From contig JAGZMY010000001.1 of NCBI GenBank assembly GCA_018363915.1, positions 171,931 through 235,930 on the forward strand: a stretch of DNA of 64,000 bases. Reading direction: 5' to 3'. Position 1 is the stretch's first letter. Every line of letters begins with the position of its first letter. Source of the DNA: Anaerococcus vaginalis. GTDB taxonomy: Bacteria > Bacillota > Clostridia > Tissierellales > Peptoniphilaceae. The translations under genes were made by a program, and so were the position numbers. Positions 45,728-55,021 of the stretch are shown here, in pieces. The notes under the pieces were generated by a model. The model had not been told where the DNA came from. It was given only the letters and a program-made list of their open reading frames with translations, and did no database searches.

Positions 45728-46909
45728 TTATCTTTCAACTACTAGAGCTGTTCCCATTCCTCCACCTATACAAAGTGTTGCAAGACCTTTTTTAGAATCT
45801 CTTTTTTCCATTTCGTATAGAAGTGTTGTAAGAATTCTTGCTCCAGATCCTCCGATTGGGTGACCTATTGCAATTGCTCCACCGTTTACATTTGTTTTTT
45901 CTGGATCAAAGCCCATTTCATTTCTTACAGCGTATGATTGAGCTGCAAAAGCTTCGTTTGATTCAACTAAGTCAAGATCTTCTACTTTCCATCCAGCTTT
46001 TTCAAGAGCTTTTTTACTTGATGGAATTGGACCTGTTCCCATAACTTTTGGATCAACTCCTGCAGATGCATAGCTTACGATTGTAGCTAATGGTTTAACG
46101 CCTAATTCTTTAGCTTTTTCTTCACTCATAACTACAAGACAAGCTGCTCCATCATTGATTCCTGATGCGTTAGCTGCTGTAACTGTACCATCTTTAATAA
46201 ATGCTGGTCTTAATTTAGAAATTCCTTCTTGTGTTACACCGTCTCTGATATATTCATCATCTTCAACAACTGTAACATTTCCTTTTCTATCTTTAATTTC
46301 TACTGGAGCGATTTCATCTTTAAATCTTCCTTCAGCACGAGCCTTGCTTGCTCTTTGTTGGCTTACTGCTGCAAGATCGTCTTGCATTTCTCTTGTGATT
46401 CCATATTTTTCAGCTACATTTTCAGCTGTAACTCCCATGTGGTAGTCATTATAAACATCCCAAAGACCATCAGTAATCATTTCGTCAACAAATTTTTTGT
46501 TGCCCATTCTAGCTCCCCATCTAGATTCATTAGATAAGAATGGAGCGTTTGACATACTTTCAGCACCACCTGCTAAAACAACGTCAACATCTCCTGCTAA
46601 AATCATTTGAGCTGCAAGTGAAACAGTTCTAAGTCCTGATCCACATACTTTATTAATTGTCATTGCTGGTGTTGTTATTGGGATTCCTGCTCCTAATGAA
46701 ATTTGTCTTGCAACGTTTTGTCCAAGTCCTGCTTGTAAAACGCATCCTAAAACAGTTTCTTCAACATCTTCTGGTTTAATTCCAGCTCTTTCGATAGCTG
46801 CTTTAGCTGCAACAACACCCAAATCAACTGCACTTTGTGATTTTAAAGCTCCACCAAAACTTCCAACTGGAGTTCTAGCTGCACTTGCAATTACTACTTT
46901 TCTTGTCAT
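45728..46909 (-). CDS. thl: acetyl-CoA C-acetyltransferase (thiolase)
   Basis: Condenses two acetyl-CoA to acetoacetyl-CoA (reversible). The 393-aa protein has nucleophile Cys89 in NKVCGSGLRT, the His motif GGAIAIGHPIGGSGAR near residue 341 and the second cysteine in CIGGGMG near 378. It stands alone, with no hbd, crt or bcd gene nearby; its usual partners for butyrate or mevalonate must be elsewhere. IspH shows that the organism uses the MEP route, so a mevalonate role is unlikely. Confidence 0.95.
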   Translation of the reverse strand: MTRKVVIASAARTPVGSFGGALKSQSAVDLGVVAAKAAIERAGIKPEDVEETVLGCVLQAGLGQNVARQISLGAGIPITTPAMTINKVCGSGLRTVSLAAQMILAGDVDVVLAGGAESMSNAPFLSNESRWGARMGNKKFVDEMITDGLWDVYNDYHMGVTAENVAEKYGITREMQDDLAAVSQQRASKARAEGRFKDEIAPVEIKDRKGNVTVVEDDEYIRDGVTQEGISKLRPAFIKDGTVTAANASGINDGAACLVVMSEEKAKELGVKPLATIVSYASAGVDPKVMGTGPIPSSKKALEKAGWKVEDLDLVESNEAFAAQSYAVRNEMGFDPEKTNVNGGAIAIGHPIGGSGARILTTLLYEMEKRDSKKGLATLCIGGGMGTALVVER

Positions 46910-46963
46910 AATTTCCCCTTTCGATTTTATATCTGATAAATTGTTATCTTAACTTACAATACG

Positions 46964-46992
46964 ATTATAACATGTAGTTAAAAATTTATCAA
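46964..46992 (-). promoter_or_regulatory. strong promoter of the thiolase gene
   Basis: Minus-strand TTGATA (46992-46987), a 17-bp spacer ending in TGT, and TATAAT (46969-46964). The leader of about 50 nt contains GATAACAATTTATC, an imperfect palindrome of unknown meaning. The rest of the 46910-47097 gap shows nothing else I can support. Confidence 0.8.
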
Positions 46993-47097
46993 ACATTTTC
47001 TAATATTTTTTATTTGGATTTTGAAATCCTTTTTCTAATATTTTTACTTACAATAAAAATATACAGGATAAAAAAATAATTGCAAAAAATTTCTAAT

Positions 47098-47125
47098 AAA
47101 AAACATCCAAAAATTAATTCGGATG
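47098..47125 (-). terminator. terminator of brnQ
   Basis: CATCC (47125-47121 on the minus strand) pairs with GGATG (47108-47104), extended by weak A-T pairs, followed by six T. Confidence 0.65.
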
Positions 47126-47132
47126 CAAAAAT

Positions 47133-48443
47133 TTATTTATTTTTATTTAATTTTAAATATAGGCTAGTTAGGATAATTATAACAATTAGAGGAATTATCC
47201 ATGGAAAATCTACAATATTTAAGGATATAACTTGTATAATTTTTTTAAACACAGATTCTAAACTTACTAAAAATGAAAGATTTACATTAAACATTTCTTT
47301 TAAAATGTCTATCAAACTGACTAGAGCATCCATAAATGAAACAATTGTTACCACAATAAAAGAATTTCTAATTACTAATTTATCGAGAGAATTTTTCCCA
47401 ATCAAATTAAATACTACTAAAACAATTGCTAAAGGATACACAAATTGTAAAAATGGTCCTGTAAGCTTTACTATTGATTCCACTCCAAGAACAGATAATA
47501 ATAAAGACACTAAAGCTATTGCTATTGCAAGAAAACTATAATTGAATTTATTTTTAGAAAATTCTGTGAAAATATTAGAAATTGATGAAATCAAGCCTAC
47601 AGATGTTGTAAAACATGCCATAATAATTGCAAGCAATAAAACAAATTTGCCCTTATCTCCAAGAATTTTTTCTGAAATAAAATTTAGTAAAGTAACTCTT
47701 GAATCTGTATCAATACTTGTTGATGCACTTGCTCCCAAAAATGTAAGTGAAATATACACAAAAGCAAGTCCTACAACTGCAATTAGTGATGCCTCTATCG
47801 TCTTTTTTAATAATTGATTTTTATAGCCTTTTTTTATCACGCTTTCTACGATTATTGGTGTAAATGCAAGGGCTGCCAAAGCATCCATTGTATTATATCC
47901 TTCAAGCATTGAATCAGAAAATATTTTACTTAAATCTATATTAATTTCTTTTATTTGTCCAATTGGATTTAACATACCAACAATTATCATTATAAATAAA
48001 GAAATTAATAAAAGTGGCGTCAAAAATTTACCAATTAAATCTACAACAGAATTTTTTGCCAAAGACAAAAACAATGATAATCCAAAAAATATTAAAGTAA
48101 AGGCCCAAATATTTACATTAAAGCCTGCTGATTGTACCATCTCAAAACTTGTAGCTGCAGTTCTTGGAATTGCTCCTAAAGGTCCAATACAAAGAGCAAT
48201 AATTAAAACTATTGCTTTTGAAAGCCTATCACCTGCAAGTGAAGTAAAAGTAAAAATATTTCCTTGCCTTTTTGCCATACTAACTACAGCAAGCAAAGTT
48301 AATCCGACTCCCACAATTGTAAAGGCAATAGATGCCAATAACCACTTATCTCCATAAGTATATCCCAACATTGGTGGAAAAATTAAATTCCCCGCTCCAA
48401 AAAACATTGCAAATAATGCAAATCCTATTACTAAAATATCCAT
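47133..48443 (-). CDS. brnQ: branched-chain amino acid:cation symporter, LIVCS family
   Basis: Membrane carrier for leucine, isoleucine and valine. The 436-aa protein has about 12 hydrophobic segments and the family's N-terminal signature GFALFAMFFGAGNLIFPPML at residues 7-26; FLTPLLLISLFIMIIVGM near 141 is also typical. Na+ coupling is by family; it would use the ion gradient set up by the V-ATPase. Monocistronic, with an AAGGAGGAG ribosome site. Confidence 0.93.
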   Translation of the reverse strand: MDILVIGFALFAMFFGAGNLIFPPMLGYTYGDKWLLASIAFTIVGVGLTLLAVVSMAKRQGNIFTFTSLAGDRLSKAIVLIIALCIGPLGAIPRTAATSFEMVQSAGFNVNIWAFTLIFFGLSLFLSLAKNSVVDLIGKFLTPLLLISLFIMIIVGMLNPIGQIKEINIDLSKIFSDSMLEGYNTMDALAALAFTPIIVESVIKKGYKNQLLKKTIEASLIAVVGLAFVYISLTFLGASASTSIDTDSRVTLLNFISEKILGDKGKFVLLLAIIMACFTTSVGLISSISNIFTEFSKNKFNYSFLAIAIALVSLLLSVLGVESIVKLTGPFLQFVYPLAIVLVVFNLIGKNSLDKLVIRNSFIVVTIVSFMDALVSLIDILKEMFNVNLSFLVSLESVFKKIIQVISLNIVDFPWIIPLIVIIILTSLYLKLNKNK

Positions 48444-48470
48444 AACTCCTCCTTAAAGCTGTACTTTTAT

Positions 48471-48499
48471 ATTTTACCATTTTTTTGATTACTTATTAA
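48471..48499 (-). promoter_or_regulatory. possible promoter of brnQ
   Basis: Minus-strand TGGTAAAAT with a weak TTAATA at 17-bp spacing, about 30 bp before the start codon. Confidence 0.5.
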
Positions 48500-48686
48500 G
48501 TCTTTTTTAAAGTTTTTTACAAATTTTTAATTATTTTCTTTAAATTTTAATATTTTTCTTTGGGAAATATATTTATTTATAAATTTGAAAACATTTTATT
48601 ATGAATTTTTATAATATTTGACATATATTTCCAATGAAATAAGTAAAATTATCCATTTTTTAAAAAGCTATTTTTGACGAAAAAAA

Positions 48687-48917
48687 TAGGAGATTTCTCT
48701 CCTTAGATTTTTTTCAAAGTATATAAACCCTCACGCTAAGAATATCATACGTAAAAAATTGATTTGATTTCAAATTTGAAAATTCTTCAAAAATCGCACT
48801 GTTTGAGCGTTAGCGAGTTTGCGATTTTAGAATTTTTAAATTTAGAAATCAACAATTTTTGGAGTCAGATATTCGTGCTTGAGGGTTTGTCTACGCTTTT
48901 AGGAGATTTCTCTCCTA
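48687..48917. repeat. fold-back intergenic repeat between brnQ and map
   Basis: A 231-bp segment bounded by two copies of AGGAGATTTCTCTCCT, itself a hairpin (48688-48703 and 48901-48916). Inside, long imperfect arms pair: 48725-48746 (ACCCTCACGCTAAGAATATC core) with 48868-48888, then about 48751-48790 with 48830-48860, then AAAATCGCA with TGCGATTTT around a short apical loop. The right end overlaps the map stop codon. It has no open reading frame. The remaining 48500-48686 is AT-rich with nothing else I can support. It shares end sequences with 58905-59197. Confidence 0.75.
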
Positions 48918-49715
48918 TTTATATGCTTCTATAAATTTTTTGTCATCTTCTGTCAAAGAAAAATTATTTTGGTCAGTTATTATTTCTGCTCCGTCTTTTC
49001 TTATGACAAGTTGGTGTTCAAATTGTGAACAAACAGAACCATCCTTTGTTCTTGCTGTCCATCCATTTGAGTCCATTTTTGATTTCCAATCGCCAACTGC
49101 TATCATTGGTTCAATTGTAAATACCATATTTTCTTCTATTCTAGGACCAAATCCTTTTTTTCCATAATGTGGAACTTGTGGATCTTCGTGCATTTCTTTT
49201 CCAATTCCATGACCTATAAAGTCCCTTATAACTGAAAAGCCATTTTCGCCCTCAACGTATTGTTGAATTGCATAACCTATATCTCCAATTCTGTTTCCTG
49301 GTTTTGCAGCTTCAATTCCTTTGTAAAGAGCTTTTAAATTCACATCAACTAACTTTTCATTTTCTTCGCTCAATTTTCCAATTTTATAAGTCCAACAAGA
49401 ATCTGCAAGTCCTCCCTTGTAATCAATTACATTATCGATTGAAACTACATCGCCTTCTTTTAGTACATAATCTGAAGGAAATCCGTGACAAATTTCATCA
49501 TTTACGGATATGCAAAGTGTATATGGAAATCCTTGATAACCTAATTGGGCAGGTCTTGCATTTTTGTGTTTTATAAATTTATTTGCAAAATCGTCAAGAA
49601 ATTTTGTTGTTATTCCAGCTCTTATTACTTCTTTTATGGCAAGGTGTGTTTGGCAAAGAATTTCTGAAGCCCCATACATTTTTTCTATATCATTTTCTGT
49701 ATAAAGTCTTATCAT
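48915..49715 (-). CDS. map: methionine aminopeptidase, type I
   Basis: Removes the initiator methionine. The 266-aa protein keeps the metal ligands: Asp in SIDNV and Asp 11 residues later in LADSCWTY, His in GHGIGKEMHEDPQVPHYG, Glu in FTIEPM and Glu in QFEHQLVI; the substrate His is in DEICHGFP. The first-ligand region reads SIDNVIDYKGG, differing from the usual IDVG. It follows the nitroreductase gene by 17 nt and is probably cotranscribed. It is not in the usual secY-adk-map cluster. Confidence 0.94.
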   Translation of the reverse strand: MIRLYTENDIEKMYGASEILCQTHLAIKEVIRAGITTKFLDDFANKFIKHKNARPAQLGYQGFPYTLCISVNDEICHGFPSDYVLKEGDVVSIDNVIDYKGGLADSCWTYKIGKLSEENEKLVDVNLKALYKGIEAAKPGNRIGDIGYAIQQYVEGENGFSVIRDFIGHGIGKEMHEDPQVPHYGKKGFGPRIEENMVFTIEPMIAVGDWKSKMDSNGWTARTKDGSVCSQFEHQLVIRKDGAEIITDQNNFSLTEDDKKFIEAYK

Positions 49716-49732
49716 TAAAATTCCTTAAAATT

Positions 49733-50530
49733 TTATAATTCTTTTTGAGCAATAAATTGGAATTTTGAGCCGTCTAATTTTGGTTCAACTTCCCAAATTG
49801 AATTTATTGATATTTCTTTTGTTAATTGATCAAAATAATACATTACAATTCCTGCATCAACTAAATTTGCTTCGTCTTTGTAATCTTCTAAATATAAATT
49901 TACAAAATTATCTTTTAAAACAAATCTCCATGGTTGTGAATTGTATGATGATGGTGCAAATCTTAGGTATGAGAATAAATCATCAAGTCCTCTTTGGGAA
50001 AGTTCTTCTACGCTTGCCTTATGATCTAAATCATCAATAAATACAAATTCATTTATTCCTTTTCTATCATCGTATCTGTGTTCTCTAACTTCTTGTTTTG
50101 TAGCTTCGCCAATTGCAAGAATTGACATAATTTTTCCTTCAGCATTTACAAAAGCTGATTTTAAAATATCATCGCTTACTCCGCTTACTGTAATGTAGCA
50201 AGAAGCTAGTCCTTGTTCAGATAATTTAGTAATTAATTCTTCAAGACCATAAGATCCTTTAACAAGAGCAGATTTGCTATCATTTGTAATATCAAGTGCA
50301 ACATACAAAGGCGCTTTTATCATAACTCCCTTGTAGCCAGCGTTTCCTTTTAATTTAAAATAAACTTCTTCTCCCTTATTATTTACTTGGTAATGAAGAT
50401 CCTTTTCACCAAATTTATTTTCTAATTCTCTTGTAATTTGGTAAATCTTTTTAATTTTTTCATCATCTACTTTTTCATCTTTAAAATCTCTAGTAGAAGT
50501 TCTTGTTTTTAAAAAATTTGTAGTTAACAT
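49733..50530 (-). CDS. nitroreductase family protein, TM1586-like
   Basis: A 265-aa flavoprotein of the single-chain TM1586-type nitroreductases, in which two nitroreductase-like halves are joined. The first half begins FLKTRTSTRDFKDEKVDDEK, the second has LRFAPSSYNSQPWRFVL near residue 189. FMN binding is inferred. The electron acceptor is unknown. It precedes map. A -10 TATAAT lies at 50555-50550 on the minus strand without a clear -35, and GGAGGAATT is the ribosome site. Confidence 0.85.
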   Translation of the reverse strand: MLTTNFLKTRTSTRDFKDEKVDDEKIKKIYQITRELENKFGEKDLHYQVNNKGEEVYFKLKGNAGYKGVMIKAPLYVALDITNDSKSALVKGSYGLEELITKLSEQGLASCYITVSGVSDDILKSAFVNAEGKIMSILAIGEATKQEVREHRYDDRKGINEFVFIDDLDHKASVEELSQRGLDDLFSYLRFAPSSYNSQPWRFVLKDNFVNLYLEDYKDEANLVDAGIVMYYFDQLTKEISINSIWEVEPKLDGSKFQFIAQKEL

Positions 50531-50634
50531 AATTCCTCCCGTTTTAAATATTATACCTTAAATAGTAAGTTAATAAATAAATTTATTAAATCCTCTATAA
50601 TTAAATTCTTATACTTATATGATAAAATATAAAT

Positions 50635-52440
50635 ATGAAATTTACAAGCAAACAATTACAAGCTGCAAAACATTTGGATGGTCCTCTTTTGGTTTTGGCA
50701 ATTCCAGGTTCTGGAAAAACTACCATGCTTTTAGAAAGAATAAAATTTTTGTCAGAACATATTGATTCTTCAAAAATTTTAAATTTAACTTTTTCTAGAA
50801 TCCAAGCTAATGATATGAAAAAAAGATTTGATAGCAAGGATTCAAATTTTATGACTATCCATGCTTTTTGCTATCTTATAATTAGAAATTATTTAAAAAA
50901 ATACAATAGACAAGTAAATCTAATAGAAGATGAGAAAATTTACAATAAATATAATCTTGTTGGAGAAATTTATAAAAATATCAATAAGAAAAAAATGTCC
51001 AAAGAAGATTTAAATTTATTCTTTCAAAAAATTTCTTTTATGAAAAATTCTCTTTTGGACACATCCTACCTAGATAAGTTAGAAATTTCAAAAGTAAAAG
51101 AAATTTATCAAACTTATGAAAGAATAAAAAAGGAAAAACACCTACTTGATTTTGATGATATGCAAGTTTATGCCTTAGAATTATTAAATGATGAGTCTTT
51201 ATTAAGATCAATAAAAAATAAATATAAATATTTTCAACTTGATGAAGGTCAAGACACTTCCCTCTTACAATTTAAAATTTTAGAAAAAATAGTTATGCCA
51301 GAAAATAATCTTCTTGTAGTAGCAGATGATGACCAATCAATTTATTCATTTAGGGCATCAAATCCTACTTACCTGTTAAATTTTACAAAAATTTACAAAG
51401 AGGCAAAAATAATGACTCTTGATACAAACTACAGGTCTGGTAAAGAAATTATAAAATTTGCCAGCACTTTTATAAAACAAAATAAAAATAGGTACAAAAA
51501 AGATTTTAAAGTAAATAGAAAAAATCCAAGCCAAATAAAAATAAAATCTTTCAAAAATTTTTCAAAAGAATATGCTTATATACTTGAAAATATGAATAAA
51601 AACGAAAATACTGGAATTTTATTTAGAAATAATATTTCAGCAATTTCTCTAATTTCTTACCTATTAGAAAATAATATTGATTTTTCAATAAATTCTAAAA
51701 TAATGGATTTTTTTGAATCAAAAATTTTTCTAGATATGATTAATATAATTAATTTTTCAAATGATTTTAATAATGTAGAAATTTTTTCTGAAATTTACTA
51801 TAAGATTTCATCCTACCTATCAAAAGATGACATAGAAAAACTTATATATAAGCCAGTTAATGAGAATATTTTCGAATTTTTTGAAAATTCTGATATAGAA
51901 GATTTCAAAAAAGACGCCTTATTTAACATAGAAAAAAAGCTAAAGCATCTTAGAAAATTAGACATTGATAAAAAAATTTCTTTCATATACCAAAGCCTTT
52001 CTTATAAAGATTATATTGACATGTTAAGTAGAAAATACAAGGAAGAAACTGTAAATAAAGATATTTATATAGAAAGCCTAAAATATTTTACAAAATCATG
52101 CGAAAATCTTGACCAAGTATATGAAAAAATTAAAATTATAGAAAAAAAATCTAAGTCTTTAAGCGAAAATAATTTAAAACTTTCAACTATCCACTCTTCC
52201 AAAGGTCTTGAATATGACACAGTCTTTGTAATGGATTTAATTAAAAATGAATTTCCTATAATATTAGATGAAGAAAATTATTTTGAAAGATTGGAAGAAG
52301 AAAGAAGAATTTTTTATGTAGGTCTTACTAGGGCAAGAGATAGCCTATATATTTTAACTTTAAAAAATAGAAATAATAAAAAAGTTTATCCTTCAAAGTT
52401 TTACACTACAAGTTTGGATATATTAAAAAATAAGCCCTGA
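50635..52440 (+). CDS. UvrD/PcrA-like superfamily 1 DNA helicase
   Basis: A 601-aa 3'-5' helicase of the UvrD/Rep type. Motifs: Q-like KQLQAAKHLDGPLLVLA, Walker A IPGSGKTTML near residue 24, LDEGQD (motif II, usually DExQD) near 202, VADDDQSIYSFRAS near 226, YRSGKEI near 265, and STIHSSKGLEYDTVFV and FYVGLTRARDSLYIL near the C-terminus. It is shorter than PcrA (about 720 aa) and lacks the C-terminal extension, so I do not call it pcrA. The start at 50635 is fixed by the N-terminal motif, yet no Shine-Dalgarno sequence precedes it. Confidence 0.9.
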   Translation: MKFTSKQLQAAKHLDGPLLVLAIPGSGKTTMLLERIKFLSEHIDSSKILNLTFSRIQANDMKKRFDSKDSNFMTIHAFCYLIIRNYLKKYNRQVNLIEDEKIYNKYNLVGEIYKNINKKKMSKEDLNLFFQKISFMKNSLLDTSYLDKLEISKVKEIYQTYERIKKEKHLLDFDDMQVYALELLNDESLLRSIKNKYKYFQLDEGQDTSLLQFKILEKIVMPENNLLVVADDDQSIYSFRASNPTYLLNFTKIYKEAKIMTLDTNYRSGKEIIKFASTFIKQNKNRYKKDFKVNRKNPSQIKIKSFKNFSKEYAYILENMNKNENTGILFRNNISAISLISYLLENNIDFSINSKIMDFFESKIFLDMINIINFSNDFNNVEIFSEIYYKISSYLSKDDIEKLIYKPVNENIFEFFENSDIEDFKKDALFNIEKKLKHLRKLDIDKKISFIYQSLSYKDYIDMLSRKYKEETVNKDIYIESLKYFTKSCENLDQVYEKIKIIEKKSKSLSENNLKLSTIHSSKGLEYDTVFVMDLIKNEFPIILDEENYFERLEEERRIFYVGLTRARDSLYILTLKNRNNKKVYPSKFYTTSLDILKNKP

Positions 52441-52459
52441 GCTTTAGCTCAAGGCTTTT
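52431..52459. terminator. terminator between helicase gene and hydF
   Basis: AAGCC-C-TGAGCT pairs with AGCTCA-A-GGCTT around a tiny loop, ending in TTTT. It contains the helicase stop codon and borders the hydF stop. Confidence 0.7.
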
Positions 52460-53600
52460 ATATAGAAATTTTATCTAATATTCCATTTAAATAAGCTATA
52501 ACAATTCCATAATTTGTCATAGGAATATTTTTTTCTTTAGCTTGTTGGATTCTTTCCATCACATATTTTTTATTAAACATACAAGCCCCACATTGGATTA
52601 TTAGGTCATATTTTTCAATATTTTCAAAATCTTCTCCCCTTTGAAAGTCGATTTCTATATCATTGTATCTTTTTTTCAAAAGTTTTGGAATTTTAACTGT
52701 TCCTATATCCTCAGATATTGGTGGATGTGAGCATGCTTCTGCAATGAGTATTTTTTTTGCCCCTTGATCGAGTTTTTTTACTGATTCTATATAATAATTT
52801 ATATCAGCCTTAAAGGCTGAAAATAAAACAGAAAATGAAGTGAGCCTTATATCCTTATCCAAAATATTATAAACTTCTTTAAAATATTGAGAGTCTGTTA
52901 TAACAAGGTCTGGCTTTTTATTAAATGAATTTAGGGTGTTTTCTAAATTTTTAAGATTTGTAGAAACTGCCGTTGCATTTTTATCTATAATTTCTCTTAT
53001 AGTCATAACTTGAGGTTTGATAAGCCTATATTTTGGAGCCTCGGCATCTTGAGGAATAACCAACAAAACTAAATCATTTTCTTTTACAAGAGATTTTGTT
53101 ATAGAATTGTCTTCAATTTTGTATGTGGATTTAATCTTATCAAAAAATTTCTCCCTGTCATGATTATTTTTTATATTTATAGCTAGTGGAGAAAAATCTT
53201 TAAATTTTTCTAACAAATCATTTCCAATTTCTAAATCCTGCTTAGTAGCTATAAAAATTATCTTGTCATATTTTTCCTTTAAAGCATAAATTTCTTTAAT
53301 TTCATCATCTATTGAGAGAAAATAAAGCAAAATATCAGCTTTTTCTATGGCTTTTTTAGTTTTTTCTATTCTTTTTTCATATAAATTTGTATCATCATCA
53401 AATCCTGCTGTATCAAAAAATAATACTGGACCAAAATCATGAATTTCCATGGATTTTTTTATAGGATCTGTTGTAGTTCCCTTTTGACTTGAAACTATAG
53501 AAACTTCCTGATCACTGATGAAATTTAAAAATGTAGATTTGCCAGAATTAGTCTTACCCAATAAGGCAAGGCTAAGTCTTTCTGAATTATATGCTATCAT
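52458..53600 (-). CDS. hydF: [FeFe]-hydrogenase maturation GTPase HydF
   Basis: Scaffold and carrier that loads the 2Fe subcluster into apo-hydrogenase. The 380 aa include an N-terminal GTPase domain with GKTNSGKSTFLN near residue 15 and DTAGFDD near 63, a dimerisation domain, and the C-terminal cluster domain with ACSHPP (Cys290, His292) and QCGAC (Cys337, Cys340). In the usual C-x-H...H-C-x-x-C pattern the second His is replaced by Gln336. It overlaps hydG by 4 nt. The hydrogenase and hydE are outside the window. Confidence 0.93.
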   Translation of the reverse strand: MIAYNSERLSLALLGKTNSGKSTFLNFISDQEVSIVSSQKGTTTDPIKKSMEIHDFGPVLFFDTAGFDDDTNLYEKRIEKTKKAIEKADILLYFLSIDDEIKEIYALKEKYDKIIFIATKQDLEIGNDLLEKFKDFSPLAINIKNNHDREKFFDKIKSTYKIEDNSITKSLVKENDLVLLVIPQDAEAPKYRLIKPQVMTIREIIDKNATAVSTNLKNLENTLNSFNKKPDLVITDSQYFKEVYNILDKDIRLTSFSVLFSAFKADINYYIESVKKLDQGAKKILIAEACSHPPISEDIGTVKIPKLLKKRYNDIEIDFQRGEDFENIEKYDLIIQCGACMFNKKYVMERIQQAKEKNIPMTNYGIVIAYLNGILDKISI

Positions 53601-55021
53601 ACGTGAATATCTCTTTTTCCATCCCTAATCTCTTCAAGCCATTTTTTTGTATTAGCACGAAGATCTGGATTTTGAATTTTTTCAATTTCCCTATTTATTA
53701 AAGCCCTACCATCTTTTCTAGTTTTTTCGCTTGCATAGTCTGTCAAATATTCATCCAAGGTAAGAATGGCGTTTGGTTGGCACATATTTCCTATTCCATG
53801 ATCTTTTACAATTTTCATAAAATCTTTTCCAACCCTACCTTCTCTGTAGCAAGCTGTACAAAATGATGGTAGATAATCCATATTTAATAGCCAATCAACA
53901 ACTTCATCCAAGGTTCTATTATCTGCAAGTTCAAATTGATTTGAACCTTCTACATCTCCAATATCTTCTGAATAACCACCTACAGTAGTTTTTGATCCTC
54001 CAGAAATTTGGCTGATTCCAAGATCCAAAACTTTTTCCCTAACTTTTTTAGATTCTCTCGTAGAAATTATCATTCCTGTATAAGGAACTGCGAGTCTTAG
54101 ACAAGCTACAATTTTTTCAAACATTTCATCACTTAATGAATTGTCAAATTCATTAGGGTCTATATCATCTGCTGGTTGAACCCTTGGAACAGAAATTGTA
54201 TGTGGGCCACAATTAAATCTAGCCTCCAAGTGTTCAGCATGCATTAAAAGACCAACAAATTCATACTCATAAGATTGAAGACCAAACAAAACTCCACAAC
54301 CAACATCATTAATTCCAGCACTCATTGCCCTATCCATAGATTCTGTATGATAATCATAATCGTGTTTTGGACCTGTTGGGTGAAGCAATTCATAATTTTT
54401 CTTATTATAGGTTTCTTGGAATAAAATATATGTACCAATTTCTGCGTCCAGTAATTTTTTATAATTTTCTTCAGTTGTTGCTGCTATATTTACATTAACC
54501 CTTCTTATAGATCCATTTTTGTGTTTGATTGAATAAATTGTTTTGATTGATTCTAATACATATTCAATTGGATTATTTACTGGATCTTCACCAGTTTCAA
54601 GAGCTAGTCTTTTATGTCCTAAATCTTGAAGTGCAATCACTTCTTTTCTTATTTCATCTTGACTCAATTTTCTTCTTGGAATTGTTTTATTTTTTGCATG
54701 ATATGGGCAATACAAACAACCATTTACACAATAATTTGACAGGTATAAAGGTGCAAACAAAACTATCCTATTTCCATAAAATTTTTCCTTTAATTTTTTT
54801 GCCAATGAAAAAATTTCTTCATTTAAATCTTCTTCTTGACAAGAAAGCAAAACAAAGGCTTCTCTGTGACTAAGTCCGTGAGCTTTTTTTGCCTTTTCTA
54901 ATATTTCTTTAATTAATTTCCTGTCATTTTTATGATCCCTTCCATAATCTAATGATTCAAGAATTTCTTCATGATTGATAAATTCTTCTGCATTTTTTGA
55001 CTTCACATCATATTTTGCCAT
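53597..55021 (-). CDS. hydG: [FeFe]-hydrogenase maturase HydG
   Basis: Radical-SAM tyrosine lyase that makes the CO and CN- ligands of the H-cluster. The 474-aa protein has the SAM cluster motif NYCVNGCLYCPYH (Cys98, Cys102, Cys105) and the C-terminal auxiliary-cluster motif FCTACYREGRVGKDF followed by a third cysteine in NMCQP. It is translationally coupled to hydF. A long structured leader with an extended -10 promoter and a terminator-like hairpin precedes it. Confidence 0.95.
   Translation of the reverse strand: MAKYDVKSKNAEEFINHEEILESLDYGRDHKNDRKLIKEILEKAKKAHGLSHREAFVLLSCQEEDLNEEIFSLAKKLKEKFYGNRIVLFAPLYLSNYCVNGCLYCPYHAKNKTIPRRKLSQDEIRKEVIALQDLGHKRLALETGEDPVNNPIEYVLESIKTIYSIKHKNGSIRRVNVNIAATTEENYKKLLDAEIGTYILFQETYNKKNYELLHPTGPKHDYDYHTESMDRAMSAGINDVGCGVLFGLQSYEYEFVGLLMHAEHLEARFNCGPHTISVPRVQPADDIDPNEFDNSLSDEMFEKIVACLRLAVPYTGMIISTRESKKVREKVLDLGISQISGGSKTTVGGYSEDIGDVEGSNQFELADNRTLDEVVDWLLNMDYLPSFCTACYREGRVGKDFMKIVKDHGIGNMCQPNAILTLDEYLTDYASEKTRKDGRALINREIEKIQNPDLRANTKKWLEEIRDGKRDIHV

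Noticed and set aside
46934..46948. Operator in the thiolase leader (GATAACAATTTATC)
   Set aside because: The arms are only 5 bp and AT-rich, so chance is a sufficient explanation; mentioned under the promoter only.
47080..47541. A 153-aa reading frame on the plus strand antisense to brnQ
   Set aside because: It mirrors the hydrophobic brnQ coding sequence, has no family resemblance and no ribosome site, and covers the brnQ terminator.
48444..48914. Small protein gene or CRISPR array in the brnQ-map gap
   Set aside because: No frame with a ribosome site and no regularly spaced repeats; the structure is a nested inverted repeat.
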